Below, one piece after another: positions 37,197 through 50,316 of a stretch of DNA of 64,000 nucleotides. A model generated the notes under the pieces. The model had not been told where the DNA came from. It saw nothing but the letters and a program-made list of their open reading frames with translations, and ran no database searches. How positions within the stretch are numbered: the stretch's first letter is position 1; each line of letters opens with the position of its first letter. The translations under genes and the position numbers were made by a program. The DNA is taken from the NCBI GenBank assembly GCA_008692225.1, contig VICG01000009.1, positions 1,860,001 to 1,924,000 of the forward strand. The letters are read 5' to 3'. This DNA is from Monilinia fructicola. Taxonomy: Eukaryota; Ascomycota; Leotiomycetes; Helotiales; Sclerotiniaceae.

Positions 37197-40100
37197 ATGG
37201 AGGAGAATAACCCGGAGTTGCAGGCAAGGCTGCAGGAATTAGAACATGAGCTGGAGGTTAGTTTTGGCGTTTCCAACAACGGGAGATTGGTTTTACCTCG
37301 CGTGCGATCTCTTGTGCCAAATGCATGCAGGATGACACTGCCGGGGGTAGATAAGATGATTTGTAGAGCCAAATTGCTGATACAACTTTTGCTTTAGGAA
37401 GGGGATATCACGGAGAAGGGGTACGTTTCCTCAAGGCTGTGCTGAAAGCATTCGGCGTCTCATCATATGCCCGTTCTGATTTCTTGAACACAGGTATCAA
37501 AAGCGACGCACATTCTTACTCTCACAATACATGGACGCTTCTCCGATAGCCGCGGAGCTGAAAGGATTGCGCATACATGCCCCTGATGACAGCATACACC
37601 CATCGAATGATGGCTCGCGCAGCGCTTCTCTTGCAGCCCTCAACTCGAATTCGAGAAGCGCAAGCGGGACCGAATTATACCCCTCACAAACCTACGGCGC
37701 ATCTCAAATCTCCGGTCGAACGGCTACGATGGCAAGTGATTTAGGAAGTTTTGGGGCCAACAGAGCGCAAGATGGGCGAACTTTCTCATACGCTGGTAGA
37801 CCTCAGGATCTAAGGCTAGCAGTGCATAATCCCACCCAGCGGCATAGCTCTTACAGTCAGACCTCGTCATTCCAACCTGGCCCTCCAGCAACTGGAGATT
37901 ATCAGCAAGATCGCACAAATGAGCCGAGCATGAGAATGGGATCGATGGCTTCTGGCACAAATTATGCTTTCAATCCCGCACACCAAAATGGCTATATGGA
38001 ACCTCAAGTCGACTTCTATGATCAAAGTCACACAGGGACGATGATGGACTCTCATGGTACCATGCTTGGGGAGTCACAACAAGGGTATTTTTCAGATTTT
38101 GCCGGACAGCAAGGATATGAGAACAATGTACCAAATTCATATGGTGGAGGGCCGCATCGATATTCTTCTAGTGATGCATTCTCTCCAACTGCAGCAATGG
38201 CGCCTCCGATGCTGACCACTAACGACTTACCTCCTCCAGCCGCCCTGGAGTATCAAATGCCCCTAGAGCCTCGAGATGTCCCATTTGCCGTGTACGATCC
38301 ACACGATAAAAATACCCCTATGTCTAAATTCGACAATATTGCGGCCGTTTTGAGGCATCGCGGCAAAGCAAGAGCAAAGATGCCGGCATACTGGGTATTA
38401 GACAATAAAGGCAAAGAAATCGCTTCCATAACTTGGGAGAAACTTACTAGTCGAGCCGAAAAAGTTGCGCAAGTAATTAGAGATAAAAGTTCTCTGTATA
38501 GAGGCGATCGAGTCGCTTTGATATATCGCGAATCCGAAATTATTGAATTTGCCATCGCGCTACTGGGATGCTTCATTGCTGGAGTAGTGGCAGTCCCTAT
38601 TAATGATCTTGACGATTATGCAAAACTTAACACAATTTTGACGTCGACACAGGCGCATCTTGCACTTACCACCGACAACAATCTCAAAACTTTTCAGCGA
38701 GATATTACGACTCAGAAGCTCAATTGGCCAAGAGGAGTAGAATGGTGGAAGACCAATGAGTTTGGAAGCTGGCATCCAAAGAAAAAAGATGATGCTCCAC
38801 CTTTGACAGTACCGGATCTGGCTTACATTGAGTTTTCACGTGCCCCTACGGGCGATCTCCGTGGTGTAGTAATGAGCCATCGGACAGTCATGCATCAAAT
38901 GGCATGTCTTAGTGCTATCATATCCACAGTACCCTCTGGAGCACAGGGCGATACTTTCAATCCCGAGCTAAGAGATAAAAACGGAAGATTGATGGCCGGC
39001 GGTAGCAGTCGTGGTGAGATATTACTCTCATATCTGGACCCACGACAAGGAATTGGTATGATTCTGGGTGTGTTGCTAACAGTTTATGGCGGACACACAA
39101 CTGTTTGGCTTGAAAGCAAGGCCGTTGAGACACCTGGTCTTTATGCCCATCTTATCACAAAATACAGAGCGACTCTCATGGTGGCCGACTATCCTGGTCT
39201 GAAGAGAGCAGCTTATAATTATCAGCAAGATCCCATGACTACGCGAAACTTCAAAAAAGGAATGGAACCAAATTTTCAAAATGTCAGGTTGTGCCTGATA
39301 GATACCCTGACAGTTGATAGCGAGTTTCATGAAGTGTTGGCGGATCGATGGCTACGGCCGATGCGAAATCCTCGTGCACGAGAACTGGTCGCTCCTATGC
39401 TATGTCTACCAGAACACGGTGGTATGGTAATTAGTATGCGAGATTGGTTGGGTGGCGAAGAACGAATGGGGTGTCCTTTGAAACTGGATATCGGATCAGA
39501 TAGCGACTCGATTGAGGAAAAATCTGAAGAAAAAGAAAAATCGCCTGGTAATGGTTTCGGAAGTCTTATAGGAGGCGGAACAGTAGCCCCAGCTGAACAA
39601 AAGGGAAGAACAGAACTTAGTGAAGTTCTCCTGGATCGAGAAGCACTCAAGACCAACGAAGTTGTTGTGGTCGCCATTGGCGAGGAAGCACGCAAAAAAG
39701 CCAGTACCGAACCAGGAACTGTCCGTTGTGGTGCCTTTGGTTTTCCAATCCCCGATGCCACCTTGGCGGTAGTGGATCCCGAAAATGGTCTTTTAGCCTC
39801 ACCGCATTCGGTAGGTGAAATTTGGGTAGACTCTCCATCCTTATCAGGGGGCTTCTGGGCCTTACCGAAACATACGGAGCAGATCTTTCATGCCCGACCA
39901 TATAAATTTGAGCAGGGAGATCCTACACCAATGATGGTAGAACCAGAATTCCTTCGAACGGGTCTTCTTGGGACAGTGATTGAAGGCAAGGTTTTTGTTC
40001 TTGGCCTATATGAAGATCGTCTTCGTCAGAAGGTTGAGTGGGTTGAGCACGGTCACGAAGTCGCAGAACATCGATACTTCTTTGTACAACACATAATAGT

Positions 40101-43098
40101 CAGCATCATGAAGAATGTACCAAAGATATACGACTGCTCCGCATTTGATGTTTTTGTCAATGATGAACATCTTCCAATAGTTCTGTTGGAGTCACCTTCC
40201 GCGTCAACAGCGCCTGCTACCTCTGGTGGACCTCCGCGACAACTTGATACTGCACTTCTAGATTCCTTATCGGAGAGATGCATGGAAGTTTTGATGCAAG
40301 AACATCATCTAAGAGTCTATTGCGTTATGATCACAGCCCCAAATACTCTCCCAAAAGTTTTGAAATGTGGGCGAAGGGAGATTGGTAACATGCTCTGTCG
40401 TCGAGAATTTGATCTTGGCAATATTCCTTGTGTGCATGTAAAATTTGGGGTTGAACGAGCTGTGCTTAACCTCCCCATTGGTGTCGATCCTATCGGTGGC
40501 ATATGGTCACCGCTGGCTGCTCAAACTCGTGAAGATATATTATCTCCCGGTGACAAGCAATATTCTGGAATTGATCGTCGCGAAGTGGTAATCGATGATC
40601 GAACATCCACACCTCTAAACAACTTCCTAAGCATAGTTGACTTGTTGCAATGGCGTGTGGCGCGACAAGCTGATGAATTATCCTACTGCACCATCGACGG
40701 CCGAGGTAAAGAAGGAAAAGGAATTACCTGGAAAAAATTCGATACGAAAGTGGCCGCAGTAGCTATGTATCTCAAGAACAAGGTCAAGATAAGACAAGGT
40801 GATAACTTGATACTCATGTATACGCACTCGGAGGATTTTGTTTATGCAACACACGCATGTTTTTGCTTGGGAGCGACGGCCATACCTATGGCCCCACTTG
40901 ACCAGAATCGTCTGCACGAAGACGCACCAGCATTTCTACATATGGTTTCAGACTACCATGTGAAGGCTGTTTTGGTCAATCAAGATGTCGACCACCTAAT
41001 GAAACAAAAGGGCGTTTCGCAACATCTCAAACAATCAGCTCAAATTCTCAAGGTATCGTTACCGAGTATATATAATACTTCGAAGCCACCTAAACAAAAT
41101 AATGGCTGCAGAGATCTTGGCCTTACAATGCTACCAGGCTGGGTTCAGCCAGGGTATCCGGCTCTGGTTTGGACATACTGGACCCCTGATCAGCGTAGAA
41201 TCGCTGTACAATTAGGTCATGATACCATCATGGGTATGTGCAAGGTGCAAAAGGAAACCTGTCAGATGACAAGTTCGAGACCTGTTCTTGGATGCGTGCG
41301 AAGTACAACTGGCTTAGGCTTTATCCACAGCATTCTCATGGGTATATTCGTTGGGGCACCAACTTACCTGGTATCTCCTGTCGAATTTGCACAAAATCCA
41401 GTATCACTCTTCTTAACTCTATCGCGGTACAAGGTCAAAGATACTTATGCCACACCGCAAATGCTCGATCATGCAATGGCAGTCATGCCAGGCAAGGGTT
41501 TTACTCTCCATGAATTGAAAAACATGATGATTTCTGCCGAAGGAAGACCTCGAGTTGACGTTTTCCAAAAAGTACGCCTCCATTTTGCGGCGACTGGTCT
41601 TGATCGCACTTCTATTAATACGGTTTATTCGCATGTCCTAAACCCGATGATTGCGTCTCGTTCATACATGTGTATTGAGCCGGTTGAGCTATGGCTGGAC
41701 ACTCGAGCATTGCGTCGGGGTATGGTATATCCTGTTGATCCAGAAGCCAACCCAAAAGCACTCATGGTCCAAGATTCCGGCATGGTTCCTGTGTCCACTC
41801 AAATAGCTATTGTCAATCCCGAAAGTCGTTGTCTTTGTCATGAAGGTGAATACGGTGAAATCTGGGTTGAGTCGGAGGCATGTGTCAAGGCTTTCTACGG
41901 ATCTAAGGATGCTTTCGATTCAGAAAGATTTGATGGACGTACTGTTGATGGCGATCCGAATGTACAATATGTCCGAACGGGGGATCTAGGTTTTCTACAC
42001 AATGTTAGCAGACCCATTGGACCAAACGGTGCTCTAGTCGAGATGCAAGTATTATTCGTTCTAGGCAGCGTTGGAGAAACTTTCGAAATAAATGGCCTCA
42101 GTCATTTCCCAATGGACATTGAGTGTTCTGTGGAGAAATGCCACCGAAATATTGTGCCTGGAGGATGGTGAGTTTACCCGATTGATCTATTGAAATCCAT
42201 TAAACTAACAATATTTAGTGCCGTATTCCAAGCAGGCGGGCTTATTGTTGTACTAGTAGAAGTAGGACGGAAAGCATATCTTGCCTCCATCGTACCAGTC
42301 ATAGTTAATACAATTCTTAACGAACATCAAATCATCGTCGATATCGTCGCTTTTGTCAACAAGGGTGATTTCCCTAGATCAAGACTCGGAGAGAAGCAAC
42401 GAGGCAAAATTCTAGCTACTTGGGTCACACGCAAAATGCGTACAATGGCACAATTTGGCATCCGAGATGCTGAAGGGGGACTTTCGGATGTTACAGAGAC
42501 TATGGAGCCACGCAGCGGTATTCCTAGTGTTCGAAATGGTAGCGTAATTGCGAGCAGTCTCCGCAATGTCGAGCCTGCTCCTCAAATAGTCGAGGCACAG
42601 GAACGCGAGCGTCAGCGTGCGATGTCTCAACATAGCTTTGCTCCTCTACCGACTGGCATATCCGAGATGCCTGCAGACAATTACGATGAACCTCCCATTC
42701 ATTCATCCAATGAAGCAAGCCACGACTTGAGACATAATGATGACACACCCCCTGCAAACCCACAGCCGAGTCGTTTCGAACTTCCAAATCATAATTTTGA
42801 TGGTGGACAAATCAATTTCGATAGCGCATACTCAGAGTTTGTAGTTCCGGGATTTGGTCCTGATGCTGGTGAACCACCGAGAGTTGGACCAAAACCGGGG
42901 ATGGAAATGAATATGGGTACTCAACAAGGCGCGCCTATGTCTAACATTGAGGGGGATAATGTGAATGATCAGTGGAGTTTGCAGAGTCATCAACAGCAAC
43001 AAGAACCTAGGGCTGGAGGGGGTCTGAGAGTGCATAATATGGATGATGATGATGATTGGAAGGATACCTTAATGCATTATAATCGTGCTAATCAATAG
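37197..43098 (+). CDS. CPS1: CPS1/DIP2-type protein: DMAP1-binding domain plus two AMP-binding domains
   Basis: Four exons: 37197-37256, 37398-37420, 37494-42167, 42219-43098, giving 1878 residues with no frame damage. The first three exons encode the DMAP1-binding segment (ELEEGDITEKGYQKRRT). A Ser/Gln/Gly-rich linker follows to about residue 280, then two adenylate-forming domains (about 290-880 and 1060-1560). The C-terminal 200 residues are disordered. The usual Ser/Thr/Gly-rich ATP loop is replaced by SRAPTGDLRGV in the first domain (about 476) and by YWTPDQRRIA in the second (about 1255), so classical adenylation is doubtful. Homologues are Cochliobolus CPS1, needed for virulence, and animal DIP2 (established knowledge). 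A 23-bp exon makes it easy to mis-predict. Confidence 0.92.
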
Positions 43099-44243
43099 AG
43101 AGATTGGGAAGAGAAGACGGTTGGCGTGTATGTGATTTTGAGGAGAAATGGAGAGAAATTAGGGGATAAGGAAGGAAATATGATTCATAGAGAGGAGGGG
43201 AATTGGGGGGAGAGGTTGAATGCAAGGGATTTAACACTCTCATGACTGTGTCTTTTTTCGGGGAGGGGCATTTCCCGAACAGGGAGTTGTTATATGAATT
43301 GATAGGCATTTGGGAAAGGTTGAGATCATTGATGGAGCACTACACTTGGTTTTATGATATGATACAAATAAAAGCATCCTTCTTGTAAATGAATTGAGAT
43401 GAAATGAGACGAAACGAGAGAATGAATATATATTGATGAGACGGTATAACACTAGTAAAACTATGACTGGTCTGTAGTCCCTTCCATGATGACATCTCTA
43501 ACGAAGCCAATGTCCTTCTCAAGTGACTCGTTGGTTTGTAGACACTCTAGATTCAAGGTAGTCGGTGATGGCACCTTGCATGATATGCATCAAATAGTTG
43601 CAGTAGTGTATTTAGATACCTACGGCGATCCCGAGGCCCAGTTTCTCGGGTTTCCCGAATTTGAAGAAGTTAATGAACGGCTCTCAACATACTAATCAAA
43701 TGAGGACTCAATTCATTGCAAACCATGCGACAAGAAGCAAGGTAATAAAACAATCAAAAACAATCAATCTCAAAATATATCCTAACCATTATAAGTCCAC
43801 ACCGGAACCGCTCAAATCACGTGGAGACCGTATACCAACCCGTACCTTCCTTCCATTGTGACTCTTCCGTTTGCCAAATCCAAGAATTTTACATCTCGAG
43901 AACAAAGAGAAGAAAAAGCAATATTTGACGAATACCAAACACAAAGAAGAAGATGCCGTAATTGACATTGGAATGCAGCTAAGTATTTCGTGCGAGTCAA
44001 CGAAAGACAAAGAGGAGAAGAAGGTGTTAAAAGGCAGCAAGGCGTTCCAGCTTCAGTCCTCCGGGGTACAACATATATTATAGCAGTACACGAAGTGATC
44101 AATACGCGGGACGAAAACCTTTGCCCTGCAAGGAGCGAGGGAGGGAGTATATTTTACTGGGACGCTTTATTTTCCACTGCGGTTTGAAGATCGATGTAAT
44201 ATATGTCTAATATTGGAACAAAGAAATAGAGAAGAGGAGCATA
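43099..44243. other. Intergenic region CPS1 / PDE1
   Basis: 1.1 kb between co-oriented genes, AT-rich, no supportable ORF. Contains the CPS1 3' end and PDE1 promoter. No clear TATA box. Confidence 0.4.
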
Positions 44244-46395
44244 ATGGCGGCACATATTGAGGAGCCCGTGGACAGCAATACCAGCAGCTCTTTCCAGGTT
44301 ATTGTTTTGGTGAGTTGTTTTATTTTCCGATTTCTCATATAGTATTCGTTTTTGTATGCATGCGATATTTTGCCTGTCTTCTGTTTTCTTCTCTTTTGCT
44401 TCTTGGTTCTTCGTCCGCTTCATTTCGAGAGAGGAGGCAGCGCGAAAAACTACCTGTCGAGGAGATGTCAGTGCGCATGAATGAGGATTAAGGGTACGTA
44501 CGAGTACGTCATAATATGCACTTGAAATCGATTGGATACTTGTACTGGCTGCCTCTCTTGTTGTTGATGTCGGTTGAATGGCTTTGTTCGGATGGGCATG
44601 CATATTCCAAACCCAAACCCAAACCCAAAGTCTGGGTATTTTCCGATCAAGGAACTGTGCGAGAATCACGTGAATATATGTATATGTATGCATACTTTTT
44701 AGGGTGTTGGTAGAAGTATCTCCGTTGGAGTATAAGCAGAGGATTAGTTTTCAATTGTGTGTCTTGTTCTTGGCTGGAGAGTATTCTGGGCTTCCCAATA
44801 AAGTTCCTTTGTTTGATAGAAGTGGTTGCCACTACGGCCGAGACCTTCACATGAAGCACCTGTGGGAATAATGCTAATATTTACATTCAATAGGGTGCAG
44901 GCGGAGGGCCTATGGAAGACAACTGTACTGCATTATTAGTACGATCAACTACGCAAGGATGGACCAAAGGCTCGTTGCTCGCTGTAGACGCTGGAGTCCA
45001 TCTCTCAGCTATTGATCGACTCCTCCGACATTACGACCCTTTACCATCCGAACGACCACATAGACTCCACTCCGGCGTCTTAGCTGGGCTGCTACTCCCT
45101 CATAAAACTACCGCTGCAAATTCAGCCCATATAGCACGTAACATTGTCGGTGCTCATCTCATCACCCATCCCCATCTTGACCATATTTCAGGTGGGATAA
45201 TCAGCACTGCATGTCCCAGTTCCAAACCCAGGAAAATTGCGGGTTTGCAGAGTACGATTGAAGCCTTGAAAAATCATATTTTCAATGATGTGATTTGGCC
45301 GAATCTCTCCGATGAGGATGGTGGAGTGGGATTGGTGACCTTTATGAGGTTGAATTCGGGAGGTTCGTCTGTTCTGGGGGATGGGGTTACTAAAGGGTAT
45401 ATGGAAGTTGCAGAAGGACTTTGTGTCAAGTCTTGGGAGGTTAGTCATGGGAATTGCGCCGGGGATTTTCCTTGTACGTATCCCCTATCATTATTTTTTA
45501 TGAGGTTTGCTCTCAGATTGAGAGTTCTTCGTGTCTCTATATAAGCCACTTGCCCTTAATTATTCGCAGTACATCATCCTGATAACTTTCACAATCTTCA
45601 GATCGCAATCTCCATGCTGGTTCTGATATCCTCAGCACCCCCGTGAGCCCCAGAAGACCCAGCATACAATCACAACGTGGCTACCCGACCCCCCTTCCCT
45701 CCGAACACAATTCCAAATCTGGCGACACTCCCAACCTCTCTCCCACACAACCAGACCGGGCCCGCGCCTATACTAGCTCTGCATTCTTCATCCACGATGT
45801 CGCCAGCGGCGAAGAAATCCTAATCTGGGGCGACGTGGAACCGGATTCTATTTCTTCCAATCCACGTAATAAACAAGTATGGATCGATGCCGCACCTAAA
45901 ATCGCGGCTGGTAAATTAAAAGGTATTTTTATCGAATGTTCATACGATGACAGTCGACCGGATGAGATGCTATTCGGACATTTGAATCCCCGCTACGTGA
46001 TTGAAGAATTAGAAGTCCTAGCCGCCGAAGTAGAAAGATACCGCGACCACGGCGGTTTGAGGTATCGCCGTGGCTCAAATTCCTCTCCTACATCCGATCT
46101 AACCTACACACAAAAACACATGGCTTTGCGTGAAAAAAGAGAACTAGGATGCCGTCCCCCGCTTTTGTCGAGCACTGCCCGGAAAAATGTGAGTGGGGGT
46201 TCGGTGTCCTGTCACGACTCAAAGGGGTATCCATTGAAGGGAGTGAAGGTTGTACTGATACATCTGAAGGAGAGGTTGGATGACGGGGAGGAGCTGAGAG
46301 ATGTTATACTGAGGGAGATAAAGGAATACGAGGAGGAGGTTAAGCTCGGGTGCGAGTTTTTAGTTAGTGAGCACGGGATGAGTGTTAATTTTTGA
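44244..46395 (+). CDS. PDE1: Class II cyclic-nucleotide phosphodiesterase (low-affinity cAMP PDE)
   Basis: Hydrolyses cAMP and so opposes the cAMP-PKA pathway. Exons 44244-44309, 44894-45473 and 45602-46395 give 479 residues. The small first exon ends in FQVIVL and joins GAGGGP, the conserved start of this family. The metal site is THPHLDHISGG (His114, His116, Asp118, His119 in this model); VSHGN and WGDVEPDS are the later conserved pieces. A Ser/Pro-rich insert of about 60 residues follows SHGN. For intron 2 I chose the acceptor at 45601 because it alone keeps frame. Intron 1 (44310-44893, 584 bp) is far longer than any other in the window. No frame damage. Confidence 0.92.
44607..44630 (-). 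repeat. TTTGGG tract in PDE1 intron 1
   Basis: CCAAACCCAAACCC-type repeat on the plus strand; the minus strand reads three GGG runs and one GG separated by TTT, a near G-quadruplex pattern. It lies in the unusually long first intron of PDE1. Confidence 0.7.
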
Positions 46396-46742
46396 GGGCG
46401 CGATCTTGAGGCGTTTTCTTTGGAGGCTGGATGGATGGATGGGATGGGTCTGGGTAGTCTTGTGTGAGTAGGGCGTTTGTGCACTCAACTAGGAGGGCTA
46501 CGGATCTTTTTTTTGATTGGAGTTTATCTATGGGAGCGTGGCTGGCTGGCTATATTCTTGATGTCTCACGACAGAGTATATAGGCGTTAGGGATTTGCAA
46601 CGGGGTATAAAATTTGCAATGTGAATGTTGGATAAAGTAGCTTATGTATATATCTATATACTCGAGTAGTGCTTTCTATCTATTTCCCTATCAATTCTCT
46701 CAACAAGTCTTGAAATCTATGACTTGCACAACAAATCTAAAA
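46396..46742. terminator. Convergent 3' intergenic region
   Basis: 347 bp between the PDE1 and flavin-reductase stops, AT-rich, shared by both 3' ends. Contains a T8 run near 46508. Confidence 0.4.
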
Positions 46743-47636
46743 TCACTGTCCCTCAAGTTTTGCCTTTACCAATTTCTTTGCTTCTTCATCCTTTCCAACC
46801 ACCGTATCGTAATCCGGTCTGGGAAGTTCCACACCCTGTGTAGTCCTTCCATAAGTAATCCCACCCAATCTGGAAATCGGCTTCAAAACCGCGGGATCAA
46901 CAATGTTTTTCTCCTTATTAATAGCATTTTCCCTGACCCAAAATCTCGTCCCCTCAACAACAGCAAGAACACCGGTCTTCTTTCCTGGCGTCGCTCTACT
47001 CTCATACTCCTTCAAACTCTCCAACTTCCCCTCGACACTAAAATGCGCTTCCGCAACCCGACTCGCCTTTACCGTCTTGCTCTCCGCGGGGCTAAGTCCA
47101 CTAAACGCCCATTCTGATTCGCCATATGGTGCGTTGATCGATGTCGCATTTGCGGCCTCGATAAAATGCTCCGAGATGATATTGATGGTGCATTCACCCG
47201 TCTCCTTGAGATTCTTGAGCGAATCCTTCGCATTCTCCAGTCCACCCGCATACCCCAGTGTAAAGAGGGGTGGGTCATGGTTGATCATGTTGAAGTAGCT
47301 AAAGGGGGCCAAGTTTGTCGATTTGCCATCGGCGCTTCGCGTGCTGACGAAGCCGATGGGCCGCGGGATGATGGAAGAGATGAGGAGCTTGTAGTTGTAG
47401 ACGGCGGGCCGGCCCTCCTCGTAGGGGTCGATTTCGACGTGCGGCACCTGCAGCGATGCGCCGTTGTCGTTGGCGCCCGATCCGAGCTTCCAGGATGGAG
47501 AGACGGTCTGCGTGAGGTTCCAGGATTGGGAGCCGTCCCAGGGTGCGCGGGAGGCTTCGACGGATTTGAAGTCTGGGTGTGGGTTGCGGTTGATGAGCTT
47601 TTCGGCATCGGCGCGCTGTTGGGTCGAGGAAGACAT
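46743..47636 (-). CDS. Flavin reductase-like, FMN-binding split-barrel protein
   Basis: Intronless, 297 residues, intact. The core is a flavin-reductase-like domain: VYNYKLLISSIIPRPIGFVS, NLAPFSYFNMINHDPPLFTLGY and the later GECTINIISEHF match the FMN-binding split barrel. No signal peptide or TM, so probably cytosolic. Homologues are widespread in fungi and bacteria, but the physiological substrate is unknown. The 5' end is GC-rich compared with neighbours. It is divergent from the hydrolase gene at 48728. Confidence 0.85.
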   Translation of the reverse strand: MSSSTQQRADAEKLINRNPHPDFKSVEASRAPWDGSQSWNLTQTVSPSWKLGSGANDNGASLQVPHVEIDPYEEGRPAVYNYKLLISSIIPRPIGFVSTRSADGKSTNLAPFSYFNMINHDPPLFTLGYAGGLENAKDSLKNLKETGECTINIISEHFIEAANATSINAPYGESEWAFSGLSPAESKTVKASRVAEAHFSVEGKLESLKEYESRATPGKKTGVLAVVEGTRFWVRENAINKEKNIVDPAVLKPISRLGGITYGRTTQGVELPRPDYDTVVGKDEEAKKLVKAKLEGQ

Positions 47637-48727
47637 TTTGGAGTTGGGGGGAGGAGGCTGAGGCTTGACGGTTGTTGATTTGCGAGAGGCTTGAAGAGGG
47701 AGGTTTGTCTTGAGTGAGGGACTATGGATGGATGGGATTAGCGAACGAGCGAGCTACTGTCCTTGGTGGCGAGGTATTAGGACTAGGTGCTGGGTGAAGC
47801 TTGTCTAGAGTGAATGGAATACACACCGGATTGCAGTCTGCAGAGGTGATCTTAGTCCCAAGTATCTAATTGACATTGACGATTAATTTATACAAAGAGC
47901 AAACGCAACATATACAAGAATCCCCGTTATGGATTTTGCAATCCCGATGATGGTAACGGTAACTCAAATGTTCTATCGTTCCGCCACTAGATTTCGTCAC
48001 AGCGGCTTTGATTCCGCTCTTGGAAGCTGCGGATGGACAGGGGGTTGAATTTGAAGCTAGAGCGATTGAAGATGATAAGGATGGATGACCCCGCATTGGT
48101 GGATCACTGGTGGAGATGATAAGAGAGAGGACAATAAAAGGGGAGAGGGGGGAAGCTTGGGATGCTTGGGAAGCTATTGCAATTGATTGGGAAGGAGGGA
48201 AGGAGGGAAGGAGGGAAGGAGGGAAGGAGGGAAGGAGGGAAGGAGGGAAGGGGAAAGGCCAAGGGAAAGGAAAGGGAAAGAACAAGACAATGGATGTGAC
48301 AACATGGCGGCAGCACAGTAACATGGCTCGGGTCAGGTGAATTTATATTCTTGATCTTGATAACAACAATAATAGATCAGGTGATAGCATACAGGTAAGG
48401 TTGTTGTCACATAAGCACAACTGGTTTATTATTGAAGCTATTCAGAAGCCCATAACACTGCAACGACAATAATACGTCGAGAAGGTTGAAATCATACAAT
48501 ATCTCAGATACCTACCTACTAGAGAGTGGATTGGTCATCTTTATCCATCTCCTGACAAATAAAAGTTACACTGAGGATATATCCTTCGCTTCTACCAATC
48601 AAGTCTATCAAATAAGCGTATCGCACCGGTGTACTTTTGAAAGAATCGACAACTTTGAGCAACGATATCAAACAGGGAACATCACGAGCAAGAGCCAGCC
48701 TTCACATCGACAAGAAGCTGTACAAAA
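47637..48727. other. Divergent intergenic region with GGGAAGGA microsatellite
   Basis: 1.1 kb. No supportable gene. A purine-only microsatellite lies in the middle. The right side is AT-rich and leads into the start of the hydrolase gene with an ACAAAAATGG start context. Confidence 0.5.
48190..48250 (+). repeat. GGGAAGGA microsatellite
   Basis: About seven and a half 8-bp polypurine units followed by more G/A-rich DNA to about 48280. A strand-asymmetric purine tract that could form triplex DNA. Confidence 0.9.
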
Positions 48728-50316
48728 ATGGATTCCCTTCCAACTAAGCTCTCCTCCCTCAGTCTAGCGCCCGGTGTTCAAACCTTTAAACTCGGAGACT
48801 GGAAGCTCCAGTCCGGTCGAGAGATTCCCGATGCCCATATCGCATATAGAACGTTTGGAGACCCGAGCTCCCCAGCTATTATCTACCCTTCTTGGTTCTC
48901 GGGTGGTGAGTTTGAAGCTGCTTATACCCATCTAGCGCGATTGGAGCAAGGGAGTCACCTCTCAGCCTGAGAGAGATAAGATATCAGACACTGATAAACC
49001 TCATATAGCCATCGCAGACAACGAATGGCTTATCGGAGAAGACCAAGCATTGAATCCCAAGAAATACTTCATCATCATCACCGCACTCTTCGGAAACGGA
49101 GAATCAAGCGTAAGTTTCTCCTCCTCCTCCTCCCCCGCTCCCAAAACCTCGCTTCATTCTCAATCCCGACATCCAATAGTCACCATCCAATTCCAGCATC
49201 TCCCCCTTCCCCAAAGTAACATTCTACGACAACGTCCGTGCCCAACATACTCTCGTCACTTCTCATCTAGGCATCAACCAAGCCCGTGCCGTCCTTGGCT
49301 GGTCCATGGGCGCAGGTCAAGCTTACCAATGGGCTACCAGCTACCCCTCATTCATGGACATATGCGTCCCCTTTTGCGGGTCCGCCAAAACAGCCCTTCA
49401 CAATCAAGTTTTCCTAGAAGGTGTCAAATCTGCTCTACTAGCCGCCAAGGGCATTTCGAGCGCAGGATCCAAGGAAGGTGCCGTGGTGACCGATCGGGGA
49501 GAAGAAGTGAGGGTATGGACTAGAGAGGAACGAGAGGTGGGATTGAAAGCATTTGGGAGGGGCTATGCAGGGTGGGGATTTAGTCAGGTGAGTACTGTAT
49601 GGTTGAGGTTAAGATTATGAGATGACCTGGGTGGGAGAGAAAGATGGCGATGATGAGCGTGAGAATGCTGAGATTGTTGCAGGCGTTCTATAGAGAGGAG
49701 CTATACAAGACTGTTCTGGGCTTCAAGGATCTAGAGGATTTCATGAAGAATTTTTGGGAGAAATGGGCGCTTTCGAAAGGTATCCCTTGCTCCATATCGT
49801 CCCTTTTCTTCTTCTCAACCCCTCTCATTTATTCCCTGCTTTCCTCCTCCCCGACCCCTACCCACACACTCTCCTTATCCTTCCACCCTCCCCCCTCACT
49901 AACAACCCCCCCCAAAAGACCCCGAAAACCTCCTAACCATGCTCCACACCTGGCAATCGGGCGACGTCTCCGCCCAATCCCCCTACAATGGCGACTTCGC
50001 CGCCGCCCTACAAGCCATCCAAGCCCAAACCCTCGTTCTACCTGGGCAAACCGATTTGTATTTCCCGTACGTATCATTTTTTCTCATCTCCCTCTCCCTT
50101 CTCCATCTCTCTTTCTTCCCCCTTTCCCATCCAAAAGCCCCTCCCCTAACCTCAAATAGACCGGAAGACTCCGCCATCGAGATTTCCCTCATGCGCCCGG
50201 GAATCGGAAAACTCGACGTCTTCCCGAGCATCTGGGGACATTGGGCTGGGGGACCGGGCGATAGCAAGGAAGATGTGAAGTGGCTGAATGAAAAGTTGGT
50301 GGAGGTTGGACTGTGA
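48728..50316 (+). CDS. Homoserine acetyltransferase-like alpha/beta hydrolase
   Basis: Six exons: 48728-48905, 49009-49109, 49180-49587, 49683-49779, 49919-50066, 50160-50316. They sum to 1089 nt, 362 residues, with no frame break. The fold is the MetX-like branch of the alpha/beta hydrolases. The nucleophile elbow is GWSMGA (Ser135), the acid is in PGQTDLYFP (Asp307) and the base in WGHWAGGP (His338), matching the spacing in bacterial homoserine O-acetyltransferases. Many fungal paralogues of this type are not methionine enzymes, so I call only the family. Introns are pyrimidine-rich, which hides the exons in simple ORF scans. Confidence 0.88.

Noticed and set aside
44154..44693. 179-codon frame antisense to PDE1 intron 1
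   Set aside because: Lies mostly in intron sequence, has mixed composition and no recognisable features.
45540..45601. Alternative PDE1 acceptor at TTCGCAG (45569-45570)
   Set aside because: It puts exon 3 out of frame, while the acceptor at 45601 joins it without any indel.
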